Part shown: piece by piece, positions 24,094 to 33,159 of the stretch
Layout: every line of letters begins with the position of its first letter
Position numbering within the stretch: the stretch's first letter is position 1
Origin: Eledone cirrhosa
Lineage: Eukaryota > Mollusca > Cephalopoda > Octopoda > Eledonidae
Length of the DNA: 64,000 bases
Reading direction: 5' to 3'
Assembly (NCBI GenBank): GCA_964016885.1
Contig: OZ024741.1
Location: forward strand, 33,874,527 to 33,938,526
Notes under the pieces: generated by a model
What the model was told of the DNA's origin: nothing
Seen by the model: the letters and a program-made list of their open reading frames with translations, nothing else
The model's database searches: none
Made by a program: the position numbers and the translations under genes

Positions 24094-24110
<17 letters not shown>
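22830..24110 (-). pseudogene. LINE RT to C-terminus, frameshifted (lineage 2)
   Basis: From right to left on the minus strand: an RT palm region with FDFVQERSTTDALFLVRKLQ and YLASTYLEKAFVRVP (counterpart of the canonical DLEKAFDRVP), VGVHQVTVVFIIALQ (GVHQGS-like), a RVDDLIFIAES catalytic-loop remnant where FADDL or YADDL is usual, a CPIR...CTQ-like zinc-finger relic, the VVDSFHYLVNLI-like region and the GMDI-type end with a CCATGCTTGCATAGG hairpin at about 22,850. Frameshifts and stops break it. It matches, in the same domain order, the plus-strand copy at 39.3-40.3 kb. Confidence 0.8.

Positions 24111-24137
<27 letters not shown>
24096..24137. repeat. (TG)n microsatellite
   Basis: About 19 TG units directly at the 5' (truncated) end of the LINE copy. 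Confidence 0.92.
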
Positions 24138-24138
<1 letters not shown>

Positions 24139-24273
24139 AGGGTGGGGGGTAAAAGTAAAGGACCCTTAACTCCTGATGGTGTTGTAAGGGTGTTGTCTTG
24201 ACACAGGCATTTGAAACCAGGTAGAGGCCACCTCTCTCCAGATCAGAACACAACCACTTTCTGAGAGAGAGAG

Positions 24274-24362
24274 AGATGAAAGGCAAAGTTGACCTTGGTG
24301 GGATTTGAACTCAGTAAGCCAGAACAAGGCATCTTTAATCTGATATCCTAACAATTCTGTCA
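24274..24362 (-). mobile_element. SINE family B, head only
   Basis: GATGAAAGGCAAAGTTGACC, GGGATTTGAACTCAG (box-B complement) and TCTGATATCCTAACAATTCTG follow the family order but are diverged. Confidence 0.6.
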
Positions 24363-24474
24363 ATTTGTTGCCTGTGTGTGTGCATGTATGATGATGATGT
24401 GTTTGTATTGAAGAGAGTGTTCTATATATATATGTATATATATGTTCTATATATATGTGTATATATCATCATCA

Positions 24475-24848
24475 TTTCATCATCATTTCATTTTACGTCC
24501 GCTTTTCCCTGCATGCAAGGGTGGGACGGGAAATGATTCTGGGTTGATTTCTACAGCTGGATGCCCTTCCTAACACCAACCTCATTTACAGTGAGTGCTG
24601 GATGCTTTTTTTCCGTGGCGCCTAGACGTTCACTTTACAGTGTGGGCTGGGTGCTTTTTTGCCGTGGCACCTCCACGACCACTTTGCAGTGGAATGATAG
24701 GGACCTGAGTCCCTATCATCTCATTTCTACAGCTGAGTAAACTGGAGCAATGTGAAATAAAGTGTCTTGCTCAAGGAAACAACACACCACCCGGTCTGAG
24801 AATTGAACTCACAACCTTTCGATTGCAAGGCCAATGCTCTAACCACTA
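24475..24848 (-). mobile_element. SINE family A, full length with internal duplication
   Basis: In plus order: TTTTACGTCCGCTTTTCCC, a CTGCATGCAAGGGTGGGAC hairpin, TTTCTACAGCTGGATGCCC, two versions of the GTGxxGGxTGGxTGCTTTTT segment, CACCTCCACGACCACTTTGC, AGTAAACTGGAGCAATGTG, and then the tRNA-like head (box B GAGAATTGAACTC, box A region CCAATGCTCTAACCACTA). The duplicated GCTTTTTTxCCGTGGC segment makes it about 40 bp longer than the 25.3 kb copy. It pairs in inverted orientation with that copy. Confidence 0.88.
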
Positions 24849-24861
24849 ATATATATATATA

Positions 24862-25163
24862 TATCATAAAACATGTCTATAGAATCACCAGATAAAATAT
24901 ATACTAAATATGTCCACTTTTCTCCTAGTTTATTTTACACCTAATTCTGTTTAATTAACTGTATATCTGAGCAACGGTGTCGAAATATTCAATAAATATA
25001 CCGGTGCGAAGGGCTGGTTTCGGTTATTTGTTGGAGATTTCTTCATAGAAGCCTTATTCTTTTAGCTTGGTCTAATCGATTTTTTATATATGGTTAATTA
25101 TGCTAATTGGGAGAGGAAATGGTATATATTTTATCTGGTGATTCTATAGACATGTTTTATGAT
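24862..25163. mobile_element. MITE with about 42-bp perfect terminal inverted repeats
   Basis: ATCATAAAACATGTCTATAG at 24,862 onward is reproduced as the exact reverse complement ending at 25,163, and the identity runs about 42 bases through the GATAAAATATATA words. It is roughly 300 bp in total, AT-rich, with no coding capacity. Both ends abut TA repeats, consistent with TA target sites. Inner words include CGAAATATTCAATAAATA and GGGCTGGTTTCGG. Confidence 0.8.
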
Positions 25164-25229
25164 ATATAGCTCTGATTATTTAATTTATTAACTTTTCATT
25201 GAGTCACAAAGTGACCCGTTGCAAAACAC

Positions 25230-25230
<1 letters not shown>

Positions 25231-25286
<56 letters not shown>
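25231..25286. repeat. (TA)n microsatellite
   Basis: About 27 TA units immediately before a full-length SINE. Confidence 0.93.
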
Positions 25287-25287
<1 letters not shown>

Positions 25288-25622
25288 AGGCACATGGCTT
25301 AGTGGTTAGAGCATTGGCCTTGCAATCGAAAGGTTGTGAGTTTAATTCTCAGACCGGGTGATGTGTTGTTTCCTTGAGCAAGACACTTTATTTCACATTG
25401 CTCCAGTTTACTCAGCTGTAGAAATGAGATGATAGGACTGGGGTCCCTATCATTCCACTGCAAAGTGGTCGTGGAGGTGCCACGGCAAAAAAGCACCCAG
25501 CACTCGCTGTAAATGAGGTTGGTGTTAGGAAGGGCATCCAGCTGTAGAAATCAAGCCAGAATCAGTTCCCGTCCCACCCTTGCAAGCAGGGAAAAAGCGG
25601 ACGTAAAATGAAATGATGATGG
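25286..25622 (+). mobile_element. SINE family A, best full-length copy (about 335 bp)
   Basis: The head GGAGGCACATGGCTTAGTGG continues as TTAGAGCATTGGCC (box A region TGGCTTAGTGG) and carries box B GAGTTTAATTC. The body holds CTTGAGCAAGACACTTTATT, ACTCAGCTGTAGAAATGAG, CACTGCAAAGTGGTCGTGG and GGAAGGGCATCCAGC. The 3' end has a CCCTTGCAAGCAGGGAA hairpin, GCGGACGTAAAATG and a GATGATG tail. The internal Pol III promoter looks largely intact. It is the reference for the other copies. Confidence 0.9.
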
Positions 25623-25774
25623 TATATATATGTGTGTGCGTGTGTGTATCTGCATGTTCACATATACAAGGTGCATCAGTTTTTTTAGGACATTTGCATG
25701 AATTTAGACACATAACACATCAAAGAAATGCTATATTTTAATACAAACTGGTACAAATATTATTTATAATACAT

Positions 25775-25832
25775 TTATGTCCCACCCTTGCAAGCAGGGA
25801 AGAGCGGACATAAAATGATGATGATGATTATG
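25775..25832 (+). mobile_element. SINE 3' hairpin and tail inserted in the mariner element
   Basis: CCCACCCTTGCAAGCAGGGA, GAGCGGACATAAAATG and GATGATGATGATTATGAT form the shared SINE/LINE 3' end. No body is present. Confidence 0.65.
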
Positions 25833-25839
25833 ATATCTA

Positions 25840-26650
25840 TTTAATGAATCCTCCATTAGCTTCAATGACTGCTTCAATAAGAGGTCTGAAGTGTTGACGT
25901 ACCCGAATCAGATGGCCTCTATTAATACTGGACATTATGCTGGTAATGACAGACTTGAAAGATTCTATAGTGTTGTGAGGGTGGTGGGTGAGCTAGGAAG
26001 CCATGTGTCTGGAAGAATGTGGTCATGGAGATTGTCACACATCCATGCTTGTGTTGTTGTGGCCTTCAGAGCTTCACAACTGTCTCCAACACCTCTTTGT
26101 AGACAACAGTTTTGACTCATAAGCCCTGAAAAAAAAATGAGGTGGCATGACATCTCCCTCATTGCTGATGACACCCAGAACCATCACAGTCACTGGAAAT
26201 TTGGTGTGTATGAGTATTGGAACCTCATTTGAGTCTCTGCATAGCCATCTATCGTTCCTACAGTTTACCTTTTGGTCTTGATCAAAGTTTTTCTCATCAG
26301 AAAAGATCCAAAACATTCCAGTGTTTTGATGTTTTACCTTATTCACTATGTGACCAAACAATTGGTATGGATCAAACAATTTTCTTTTGTCACATCTGAC
26401 ATAAATTGGCCTCTCTGCATCACATATCAGATGTCTTCATGGACAGCTCTTCTGATGATGAATACTGAAACCTTCAGGTCCTCTGCAGTGGCTCTGATTG
26501 ACTTTCCTGGGATTTTATTAAGTAATCTTTTAATTTCTTTTTACAAACTTAGGTGTTCTGATTGTATTATGACTGTGTGCATGTGTTTTGTGCTTGGCTG
26601 CTGATGTTGGATTCCCGTCAGGAGCTTCCAGATCCTTTCTAACTTTGCAA
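25840..26650 (-). pseudogene. mariner-type transposase, frameshifted remnant
   Basis: Minus-strand frames read, in order, an IRRAVHEDIW region, FSDEKNFDQDQKVN with a first catalytic Asp, RNDRWLCRDSNEVPILIHTK, VTVMVLGVISNEGDVMPPHF, and then in another frame TTQAWMCDNLHDHILPDTWL followed by SPTTLTTL, where family members usually show SPDLNPxD. The catalytic Asp of that last motif is therefore lost and at least two frameshifts are present. It is inactive. Confidence 0.85.
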
Positions 26651-26711
26651 CGAAGAATTAAGTAATTTTCATGAAGGAAGCTATCGCTGTAACATTATGC
26701 TATGCTTTTAA

Positions 26712-26931
26712 CCCTTTAGCACTCACATTACTCTATATATACTATTATATTTTCATGGTAAAGGCTTTATCTCACATAATTATGTCACATAATATCGAAT
26801 CTATGAGATTTTGAAAGTACTTATTTTGAGAACAATACCTTAACATCAGTTTGAGCGCCCAGTTACAGCCAGTTTCAACAGAAAGAGGTAGAGAATTCTG
26901 GCCGGTTTTGGCCGGTTTGAACATTAAAGGG
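26712..26931 (+). mobile_element. piggyBac-like MITE, copy 2
   Basis: TTAA at 26,708-26,711 and 26,932-26,935; starts CCCTTTAGCACTCACATTAC and ends GAACATTAAAGGG. It has the same internal words as copy 1 (AATATCGAATCTATGAGATT). It is inserted in the mariner element, so it is younger than that insertion. Confidence 0.85.
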
Positions 26932-27219
26932 TTAAGGTAATGATTTCAGTGTGCCTTTTCATTTGTTGAGTCAATCTAATGTCTGGCATTATTTATCTGA
27001 AAAATAAAAAAAATAAAAATTAGTTATAAGAAACTTAGAACTCAAGAAAAAGTTGTCCTAAAAAAAAATTGACGCACCCTGTTCATAGAATGGTCAAACG
27101 TTAACTGAATGTGAGCAGAGTATAACATATTTCCAAAGAAAACATTGGTAATGACCCCCCCACCCCCCACCCCCTCCAACACACACATACACATTTCTCA
27201 TTACAATCAGTGTGTGATT

Positions 27220-27480
27220 GCTTTTCATGCTGGCATGGGTCGGGCAGGTTTTTATTGTCTACGTTGGGTTTTATTCAGAGTTATTGCCTTCCTTGAAGTC
27301 TCACTCATACATTCCAGTTTTGGGCATAATTTTTACACCAACCATCTAACAGAGTACTGACTACATTTTATTGTGGCATCACCACAAGAGATGTTGTCAT
27401 GTCTTTGGACTAAAGGGCTTTCTCTACCTTATGGTGTCTTCATTAGCAGTCACCTTACAGAGTGTATAGGGAATATTTTA
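27220..27480 (-). mobile_element. Diverged SINE-like element
   Basis: TTTTCATGCTGGCATGGGT is followed by CGGGCAGGTTTTTATTG, TACGTTGGGTTTTATTC and, farther on, GGACTAAAGGGCTTTCTC. The first part is the shared 3' hairpin; the rest looks like an old body with no head recognised. Confidence 0.45.
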
Positions 27481-27539
27481 TCATTCTGTCAATGTTTTTT
27501 CTTGCATGGCAAAAAGAGTCCTCTCTATTCTAAATGATC

Positions 27540-28450
27540 TTTGTATTAAAGTGGTAAGCTACTCTTAGGAGAGCTGGACAGTAGAAGGTCTTCAGAGAAG
27601 AAACTCTCAGGAGAGCTGGACCACAGAAGGTCTTGAGAGAAGAAACTCTCAGGATAGTTAACTCAAAATAATCGCCATCATTTGTAATTACCGTCTGCCA
27701 TTGTTTAGGAAAGCACATGATTCCATCCCTAGAGAATTCTTCTGGCTTTGATGCAAAGAATTCTGCCAGCCACTGATTTAACTGGTCTTCATTGGTGAAG
27801 GTCTTTGACTGCATTGCATTGTTCATTGAGAGAAAAAGGTGGTAGTCTGTGGGCTTGAGATCAGGCGAATGCAGTGGGTGGGGCAGAACCTCCCAACTTT
27901 GCTTCAGCAACTTCTCACAAGTCATCCTTATTGTATATGGCTGAAGGAATCGAACAGGACAATGGTGTGGCAGAACCTGTGTGATTTTCACTGCTAATCT
28001 GTCAAGTTGTTTGCAATAGATGTCAGAGGGTATGCTGGTGTTTGGTGGGAGCAGCTCGTAGTGGATGACACCTTTCCAGCTCCACCAGATGCTCAGTAGG
28101 ACCTTGCAAGGGTGGAGCCCACCCTTTGCTTGCCGTTGTAGTGCACACTTTTTGACAACCCATGATCGCTTGTAGAGACACCACTTGTCATCACCAGTGA
28201 CAATGGTATGTAACCAGTTGGTTGTGCAATGGTAGGAGAACAGAGAAGTCACAGTTACCATCCAACATTCATGATTACAGTTAGTTAGATTGTGGGGCAC
28301 TCATTGGTCCAGCTTGGACACCTTCCCTATTGCATGCAGATGATTGAAGGTGGTTGTTTTCGATGCACCAGGGAGAGTTGACATGTCTGGCATGGGTCTG
28401 CTTCCACTAGCTCATGCAGTGGCTTGTGATTGAAGTCAGATAGACGTCCT
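27540..28450 (-). pseudogene. mariner transposase, 3' two-thirds, long open frame
   Basis: A 256-codon minus-strand frame (28,300 to 27,530) contains HTIVTGDDKWCLYKR (first catalytic Asp of the usual GDEKW motif), LLSIWWSWKGVIHYELLPPN, EKLLKQSWEVLPHPLHSPDL with SPDLKPTDYHLF (third catalytic Asp) and FTNEDQLNQWLAEFFASKP. The expected HQDNARPH motif is replaced by HHCPVRFLQPYTIR, so the middle Asp is missing. Upstream, to about 28,440, GASKTTTFNHLHAIGKVSKL is in a different frame. A 42-bp tandem duplication (27,568-27,609 and 27,610-27,651) repeats SSLKTF-type residues at the C-terminus. The DNA-binding N-terminus is gone. It is a pseudogene. Confidence 0.85.
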
Positions 28451-28486
28451 GTGCAAAGTCAATCTTCAGGGCTGTACTCATCGGAA

Positions 28487-28662
28487 CAGGCGCATGGCTT
28501 AGTGGTTAGAGCATTGGGCTTGCAATCGAAAGGTTGTGAGTTCAATTCTCGGAGCAAGTGATGTGTTGTTTCCTTGAGCAAGACACTTTATTTCACATTG
28601 CTCCAGTTTACTCAGCTGTAGAAATGAGATGATAGGACTGGGGTCCCTATCATTAAATCACC
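28487..28662 (+). mobile_element. SINE family A, head half
   Basis: GGCGCATGGCTTAGTGGTTA, box B GAGTTCAATTCTC, CTTGAGCAAGACACTTTATT and ACTCAGCTGTAGAAATGAG up to GGGTCCCTATCATT. It is truncated before the hairpin, with no tail. Confidence 0.85.
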
Positions 28663-29017
28663 CAAGACACCTCCAACGAGATATACCTTGGAGGAGGCCA
28701 GCTAAACCTGCATTGGCACAGAAGCATGTGAACCAGTCCCTGGCACTGCATTCAGACATGGTCTACATTGTTAATGTGATGACTTGATGCTGCTACGTTT
28801 AGGCCAGAGTTGAAGTCATAAAGTAAACAGCCATGAATAAACGATTTGAATAGATCACTGCTGCTTCTCCTTTGTCCGCGTAACAGAAAATGAGAAATCT
28901 ATATTGTGGATACCAACATCACTTCTTGTGCAGCCTTCAACATTTCCAGAAAACTCTACCATAATACCTTCTTTTGAAAAACGGCGGAAACTTTCTGTCC
29001 TACCAAATATACATATA
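28663..29017. other. Unassigned spacer
   Basis: This is moderately complex sequence with a 62-codon minus-strand frame (28,855-29,043) that I do not recognise. It may belong to the mobile DNA around it. Confidence 0.35.
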
Positions 29018-29256
29018 TATATATATATCATCATTATCATCATCGTTTAACGTCCATCTTCCACGCTAGCATGGGGTAGACGCGAGTTGTCCCAATGTGA
29101 GGCAAGATTGGTCGGGTGACCGTGTATCGCTCATATAGGGCTATCTGGCAGGTTTTCTGCGGCTGGATATATATGTATATAATTGTTTCTACTTTTAGCA
29201 CAAGGCCAACAATTTATCCCAGTGTATTACTGGTACTTTATTTTATCGACTCTACA
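29018..29256 (-). mobile_element. SINE hairpin-type fragment joined to SINE family B fragment
   Basis: ATCATTATCATCATCG, TTTAACGTCCATCTTCC and CACGCTAGCATGGGGTAG run to about 29,170. Then AATTGTTTCTACTTTTAGC, CACAAGGCCAACAATTTATC and ACTGGTACTTTATTTTATCG (29,178-29,256) are the 3' half of family B in minus orientation. Confidence 0.65.
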
Positions 29257-30230
29257 GGACTAGAACTGTTTCATTCAACTATGTATTGAGTACCTTACTT
29301 ACTGTGGTTACCCCTGATTGAACCTGGGACACACACACACATGACCCACCCAAAGTATAACAATATATATATATATATATGTCCCCCATCCCATACAAAT
29401 ATTCACCCCCCTCCCTGTAAATATATTTACCCCTCTCCAACAGGTGTGACCCTTCTTTTCTTCTTCACTTTTTCCTACCTCTATATCCCCTCCCCCTCTC
29501 TCTCTCCCTCTTACATGTAACCATCCCCTCCCCCTCTCTCTCTCCCTCTTACATGTAACCATCCCCTCCCTCACATGTTTTCCACATTTCTCTTCCTGTT
29601 ACACATCACCCCCCCACCACCACCACCACCATTCTCTTCTTTCTCTCTCACCTCTTTCTCCAATTTCTCTTTTTTCCTCTCCTCCCCTTCTTTCTTCCCC
29701 TCCCTTTCTCTGTTATAATTCTTCTCATTTTGGTTCCACCTCCTAATTTATATTTCTACTCCACCTCTCCTCTCTCTCCCTTTAGCCCCACCACATCCCC
29801 ATCCTCTTACCATACCTCCCAGCTTCTAAAGCACCCCACCATCACTAACACACTGTTTAACTCACACACACACAAACTCACATTAGGAGCCAAACACACA
29901 CACACACACACATGATACCTCAGTTTGTTGTGAGTCAGTGCCCCCCCCCCTCTCTCGTTCTCTCTCCCTCCTCTACATACTACATCATACAAACACATAT
30001 ATAACTGCACACCAACATATATTCCATGTTTATATATATGCAATTTGCCACTCCCATCACACACACTCAGTGACAGAATGCTCTGTAACAGTCTCCACTA
30101 GGCATCATGGGAAGGTAGGTTTTTCATGTTTTCATTACTGGCATTATATATATATATATATGTATATATATGTATATATATATATATGGTGGGGGGGGGG
30201 GGGGTATGTGTGTAGGTGGATGTATATATG
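29257..30230. other. Pyrimidine-rich spacer with CA repeats
   Basis: A 38-bp CT-rich unit ending TTACATGTAACCAT is tandemly duplicated (29,487-29,524 and 29,525-29,562). CT-rich DNA continues to 29,800 with (CA)n near 29,895. A poly-G run lies at about 30,188-30,203 after (TA)n. ACTGTTTCATTCAACTATG and ACTCTACAGGACTAGAAC at 29,254-29,325 belong to the fold-back family at 13,960. Confidence 0.6.
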
Positions 30231-30432
30231 AGAGTCTGCTGAAAAGTTCATAGGCTGATCAAGATACTCTCATGGAATGACCAAGTGAGGTTTATTTCGT
30301 TTATTTCTCAACATAACCCCTGGAAAGAAACAAGGCAGTTATTAATAAGAGTTGAACTTTAATGCATGCAAGATTTCACAGCCCTAGCATCACTCCTTCA
30401 TAGTCAGCCTATGAAGCTTTCACCCTACCCTC

Positions 30433-30466
<34 letters not shown>

Positions 30467-30705
30467 CTAGGGAGTGTAACGTGCAGTGTATGTATATATA
30501 TATAACAAAGTAAGTTTTTTTTTAAATGTCCCACACGAGTAAAACTATAGGGAAAAGAAATTGAAAATGCAACTGGAGTCTTTTAAGAATATTTATTTAG
30601 TTCCTTTACCGGTTTCACAGTTCTTATGATTTTCAAAAGTAAAATTGAGTTGGAGGGTTTGTGGTTCTGTTGTGGTTTTCTCACATCTATATATATAGTT
30701 ATTTC
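30231..30705. other. Spacer, no element identified
   Basis: AGTCTGCTGAAAAGTTCATA at 30,231 and CACGAGTAAAACTATAGGG near 30,533 look like parts of dispersed repeats, but no second copy is in the window. (GT)n lies at about 30,434-30,452. Confidence 0.4.
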
Positions 30706-31370
30706 AAGATGGTGATGATGATGATAATGATGGTGAGGATGATGGTGATGGTGGTGGTGATAATGATGGTAGTGGTGATAATGATAGTGATGGTGGTGGT
30801 GATAATGACGATGATGGTGATGATAATGATGGTGGTGGTGATAATGATAATGATGGTGATGGTGATGATGGTGATGATGATAATGATGGTAATGATGGTC
30901 GTCACCATCGTGGTGGTGTATTCATCAATGATGTTGTCTACCTACATTGTCTACATGTGGAATATATTTGGTTAGTGTTACACATCATACATCATGATGG
31001 TGATGGTGATGATGGTAGTGTTGTTGTTTGTGGTGTTGTTCGTGGTAGTGGTATTGTGGTGATGGTGGTAGTGTTGCTGTTGGTGGTTGTGGTGTTGTGG
31101 TGTTGTTGTTGGTAGTAGTGTTGTTGTTGTTGTTGTGATGGTGGTAGTGTTGTTGTTGTGGTGGTGATGGTGGTAGTGTTGTTGTTGTGGTGGTGATGGT
31201 GGTAGTGTTATTGTTGAGGTGATCATGGTAGTGTGGTTGGTAGTGGTGGTGTTGTTGTGATTGTGGTAGTGTTGTTGTGATGATGGTTGTATTGTTGTTG
31301 GTGGTAGTGGTGGTGGTGGCAGTAACGATGATAGTGGTGGTGGTCCTGTTGATGTTATTGTGTGTTGTTT
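30706..31370 (+). repeat. GAT/GGT and GTT/GGT triplet arrays
   Basis: 30,710-30,905 is built of GATGATGGT and AATGATGGT triplets. 31,000-31,345 repeats GGTGATGGTGGTAGTGTTGT with GTTGTTGTGGT variants in a rough 30-bp period. It is G-rich on plus. The simultaneous Ile/Thr (minus) and Met/Val (plus) frames are artefacts. Confidence 0.9.
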
Positions 31371-31559
31371 CCTGTTTTCTTCTCTCTCCAGTTTGTTGCA
31401 CTACTAAGCATCAGTTTTATTTATATGAATTTTCCCACGAAGACCCCCCCCCACCCCCATGTCATTTCTCAAATGTTTATCCCCCTTCCCTCTCCATGAT
31501 TGTTATACGACAAGAATAACAATCAAAAGAATATTTATCAACCATGACAATATGCTATG

Positions 31560-31632
31560 TGTTGTTTGTATATAAATCTATCTATCTATCTATCTGTCTA
31601 TATATTTATATGTCTATCTATCTATCTGTAAT
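31560..31632. repeat. (TATC)n microsatellite
   Basis: Interrupted TCTATCTATC tracts. Confidence 0.85.
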
Positions 31633-31689
31633 TCCTATATCACGCTGCAATAAAATGTTCACTTTCCATTCACAAGGACCCGAGTCCTT

Positions 31690-31832
31690 ACTGGGTCCTA
31701 ACCCAACATGTGTCCTAACCCTACATGTATCCTAACCCTACATGTGTCCTAACCCTACATGTGTTCCAGCCCTACATATGTCTTAGCCCTACATGTGCCC
31801 TAATCCTACATGTGTCCTGTGGATAGTTATTT
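31690..31832 (+). repeat. 17-bp minisatellite (CCTAACCCTACATGTGT)
   Basis: About eight imperfect units. Substitutions such as CCAGCCCTACATATGT accumulate downstream. CCTAACCCTA resembles telomere sequence, but the ACATGTG part and the short length argue against a telomere. Confidence 0.85.
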
Positions 31833-31874
31833 CTCCAAAGATTCTTTTTATATTTAATTTTTTTTATATTTACA

Positions 31875-32112
31875 TTTAAGGCCAGATATCATGACAATCT
31901 TCCAGTGTTGCGGAGTAGGCCCCTCATCTGGGATGCCACATGCTGTGACACCTACTCAAGTGGCAACCTGGTGCGTTCGGCTACCATCCCAGGCTCTACT
32001 GTCTGCCAAGCCGAAGAGGGCAAACTGCCCAAGTATCAGCCACTCTCTCATACGTTTGTGGTAGAGTCTGTAGCAGTGGAGACTTTTGGGGGTTTTGGTC
32101 CCTGAAACTCAT
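31875..32112 (+). pseudogene. LINE post-RT domain fragment (lineage 3)
   Basis: The plus frame reads LRSRPLIWDATCCDTYSSGN, AEEGKLPKYQPLSHTF and VVESVAVETFGGFGP. The order (LxWDATCxDT, then KxxKYxxL, then VETxGxxGP) matches the conserved domain at the end of certain invertebrate non-LTR retrotransposon proteins. The open part ends at a stop just after GFGP, where the family protein also ends. The RT domain is missing upstream, so this is a 5'-truncated copy. Confidence 0.7.
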
Positions 32113-32500
32113 TCCTACTCACAGCTATCGGAGTGGAGTTTGATGGGATTTCTAGTAATGTACATTTTTTGGGTCATGTTTTTTAATGTATAAAGAATAT
32201 TAATTGTTGCTGGAATACTTAAATTAAAATTTCGTTAGAGGTGGATTAGCAAAATTTAATCAGCGACAGGGTGGTAATCTGAAAATGTAATAAGAGGGGT
32301 GAGGGGCGATTATTTGCAACCTGAGGGTACATATGAAGTTTTTAACAAAAGTTATGGAAATTTTGAACTTTGCTGATGGACCCCTCTGCCCAAGACTAGC
32401 TTTATGACCCCCTAGTTAGGGATTGCAGATCTAACTAGTTATTAGGGGATGTGCTGATTCTAGCTCCCTACCTCATTAACAAATTAGGTATTATAGTTAC
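32113..32500. other. AT-rich spacer
   Basis: No gene and no repeat recognised. Confidence 0.5.
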
Positions 32501-32504
32501 TGAA

Positions 32505-32583
32505 TTCTCACCACCACCACCACCACCATTGCTCCTCCTGCTGCTACTACTACTACTACTACTACTACTACTATCTCTGTTAC

Positions 32584-32628
<45 letters not shown>
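32505..32628. repeat. (CCA)n-(CTA)n-(TA)n-(TG)n compound microsatellite
   Basis: CACCACCACCACCACCATTG, then CTACTACTAC, then TATATA and TGTGTG in direct succession. Confidence 0.9.
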
Positions 32629-32640
<12 letters not shown>

Positions 32641-32664
32641 ACATGGTCAACTGACCCGATTTGC

Positions 32665-32785
32665 CTCAAATGGGACAACCTGTCTAACCCATGCTGGCGT
32701 GGAAAATAGACTTTGAACGATGATGATGCTGATGATGAGGATATATATATACCCATGCAGGCATGGAAAATAAGATGTTAAATTG

Positions 32786-32817
<32 letters not shown>

Positions 32818-32820
32818 TGT
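32665..32820 (+). mobile_element. Two SINE 3' ends with (GAT)n tails
   Basis: ACCTGTCTAACCCATGCTGG continues CGTGGAAAATAGAC and ends GATGATGATGCTGATGATG (32,665-32,740). ACCCATGCAGGCATGGAAAA then (GAT)n follows (32,750-32,815). Confidence 0.7.
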
Positions 32821-32834
32821 GTTTGTTTGTGAAG

Positions 32835-33020
32835 GTACATGGCTTAGCAGTTAATGTGTTCAGCTCATAACTGTAAGGTTGCCAGTTCGTTGCAGCTTTT
32901 TGTATCCTTGAGCAAGACACTTTATTTCATGTTGCTCCAGTCTACTCAGCTAACAAGGGCCAGCTTTGCCACACACCCTGTCATGTTGAATCTCCCTGAG
33001 AATTATGTTAAGGATACACA
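32835..33020 (+). mobile_element. Diverged SINE family A head
   Basis: GGTACATGGCTTAGCAGTTA, a degenerate box B (CCAGTTCGTTGC), CTTGAGCAAGACACTTTATT and TTGCTCCAGTCTACTCAGC, followed by CACACCCTGTCATGTTGAAT. The last segment recurs diverged at 58,880-58,905 (CACACTGTGTCATGCCGAAT). Confidence 0.65.
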
Positions 33021-33159
33021 TGTCTGTGGATGCTCAGTCACTTGCACTTTAATATCATGGATAGGCTATTCTGTTGTCTGAACAACTGGGAATACTCATC
33101 GCTGGAACTGACAGAGGCCCAACACACACTTGGATTGATGGGTGGGTGGATGGGTGGAC

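Larger units (their letters stand above)
25666..27085 (-). mobile_element. mariner-like element with nested insertions
   Basis: The terminal inverted repeats are visible: left ACAAGGTGCATCAG then TTTTTTTAGGACA (from 25,666), and right, reverse-complemented, ACAGGGTGCGTCAA then TTTTTTTTTAGGACA (to 27,085), with TA on both flanks. Inside lies a broken transposase on the minus strand. Two insertions sit within it: a SINE 3' end (about 25,775-25,832) and a piggyBac-like MITE (26,712-26,931). The roughly 1.4 kb span minus insertions fits a mariner-type element. Confidence 0.8.

Noticed and set aside
25286..25365. A functional tRNA gene (box A and box B present)
   Set aside because: The head continues directly into the SINE body and there is no CCA-side acceptor stem pairing; the same head recurs as part of a dispersed SINE family.
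31690..31832. Interstitial telomere repeat (CCTAACCCTA)
   Set aside because: The unit is 17 bp with ACATGTG and the array is only about 140 bp; it is not (CCCTAA)n.
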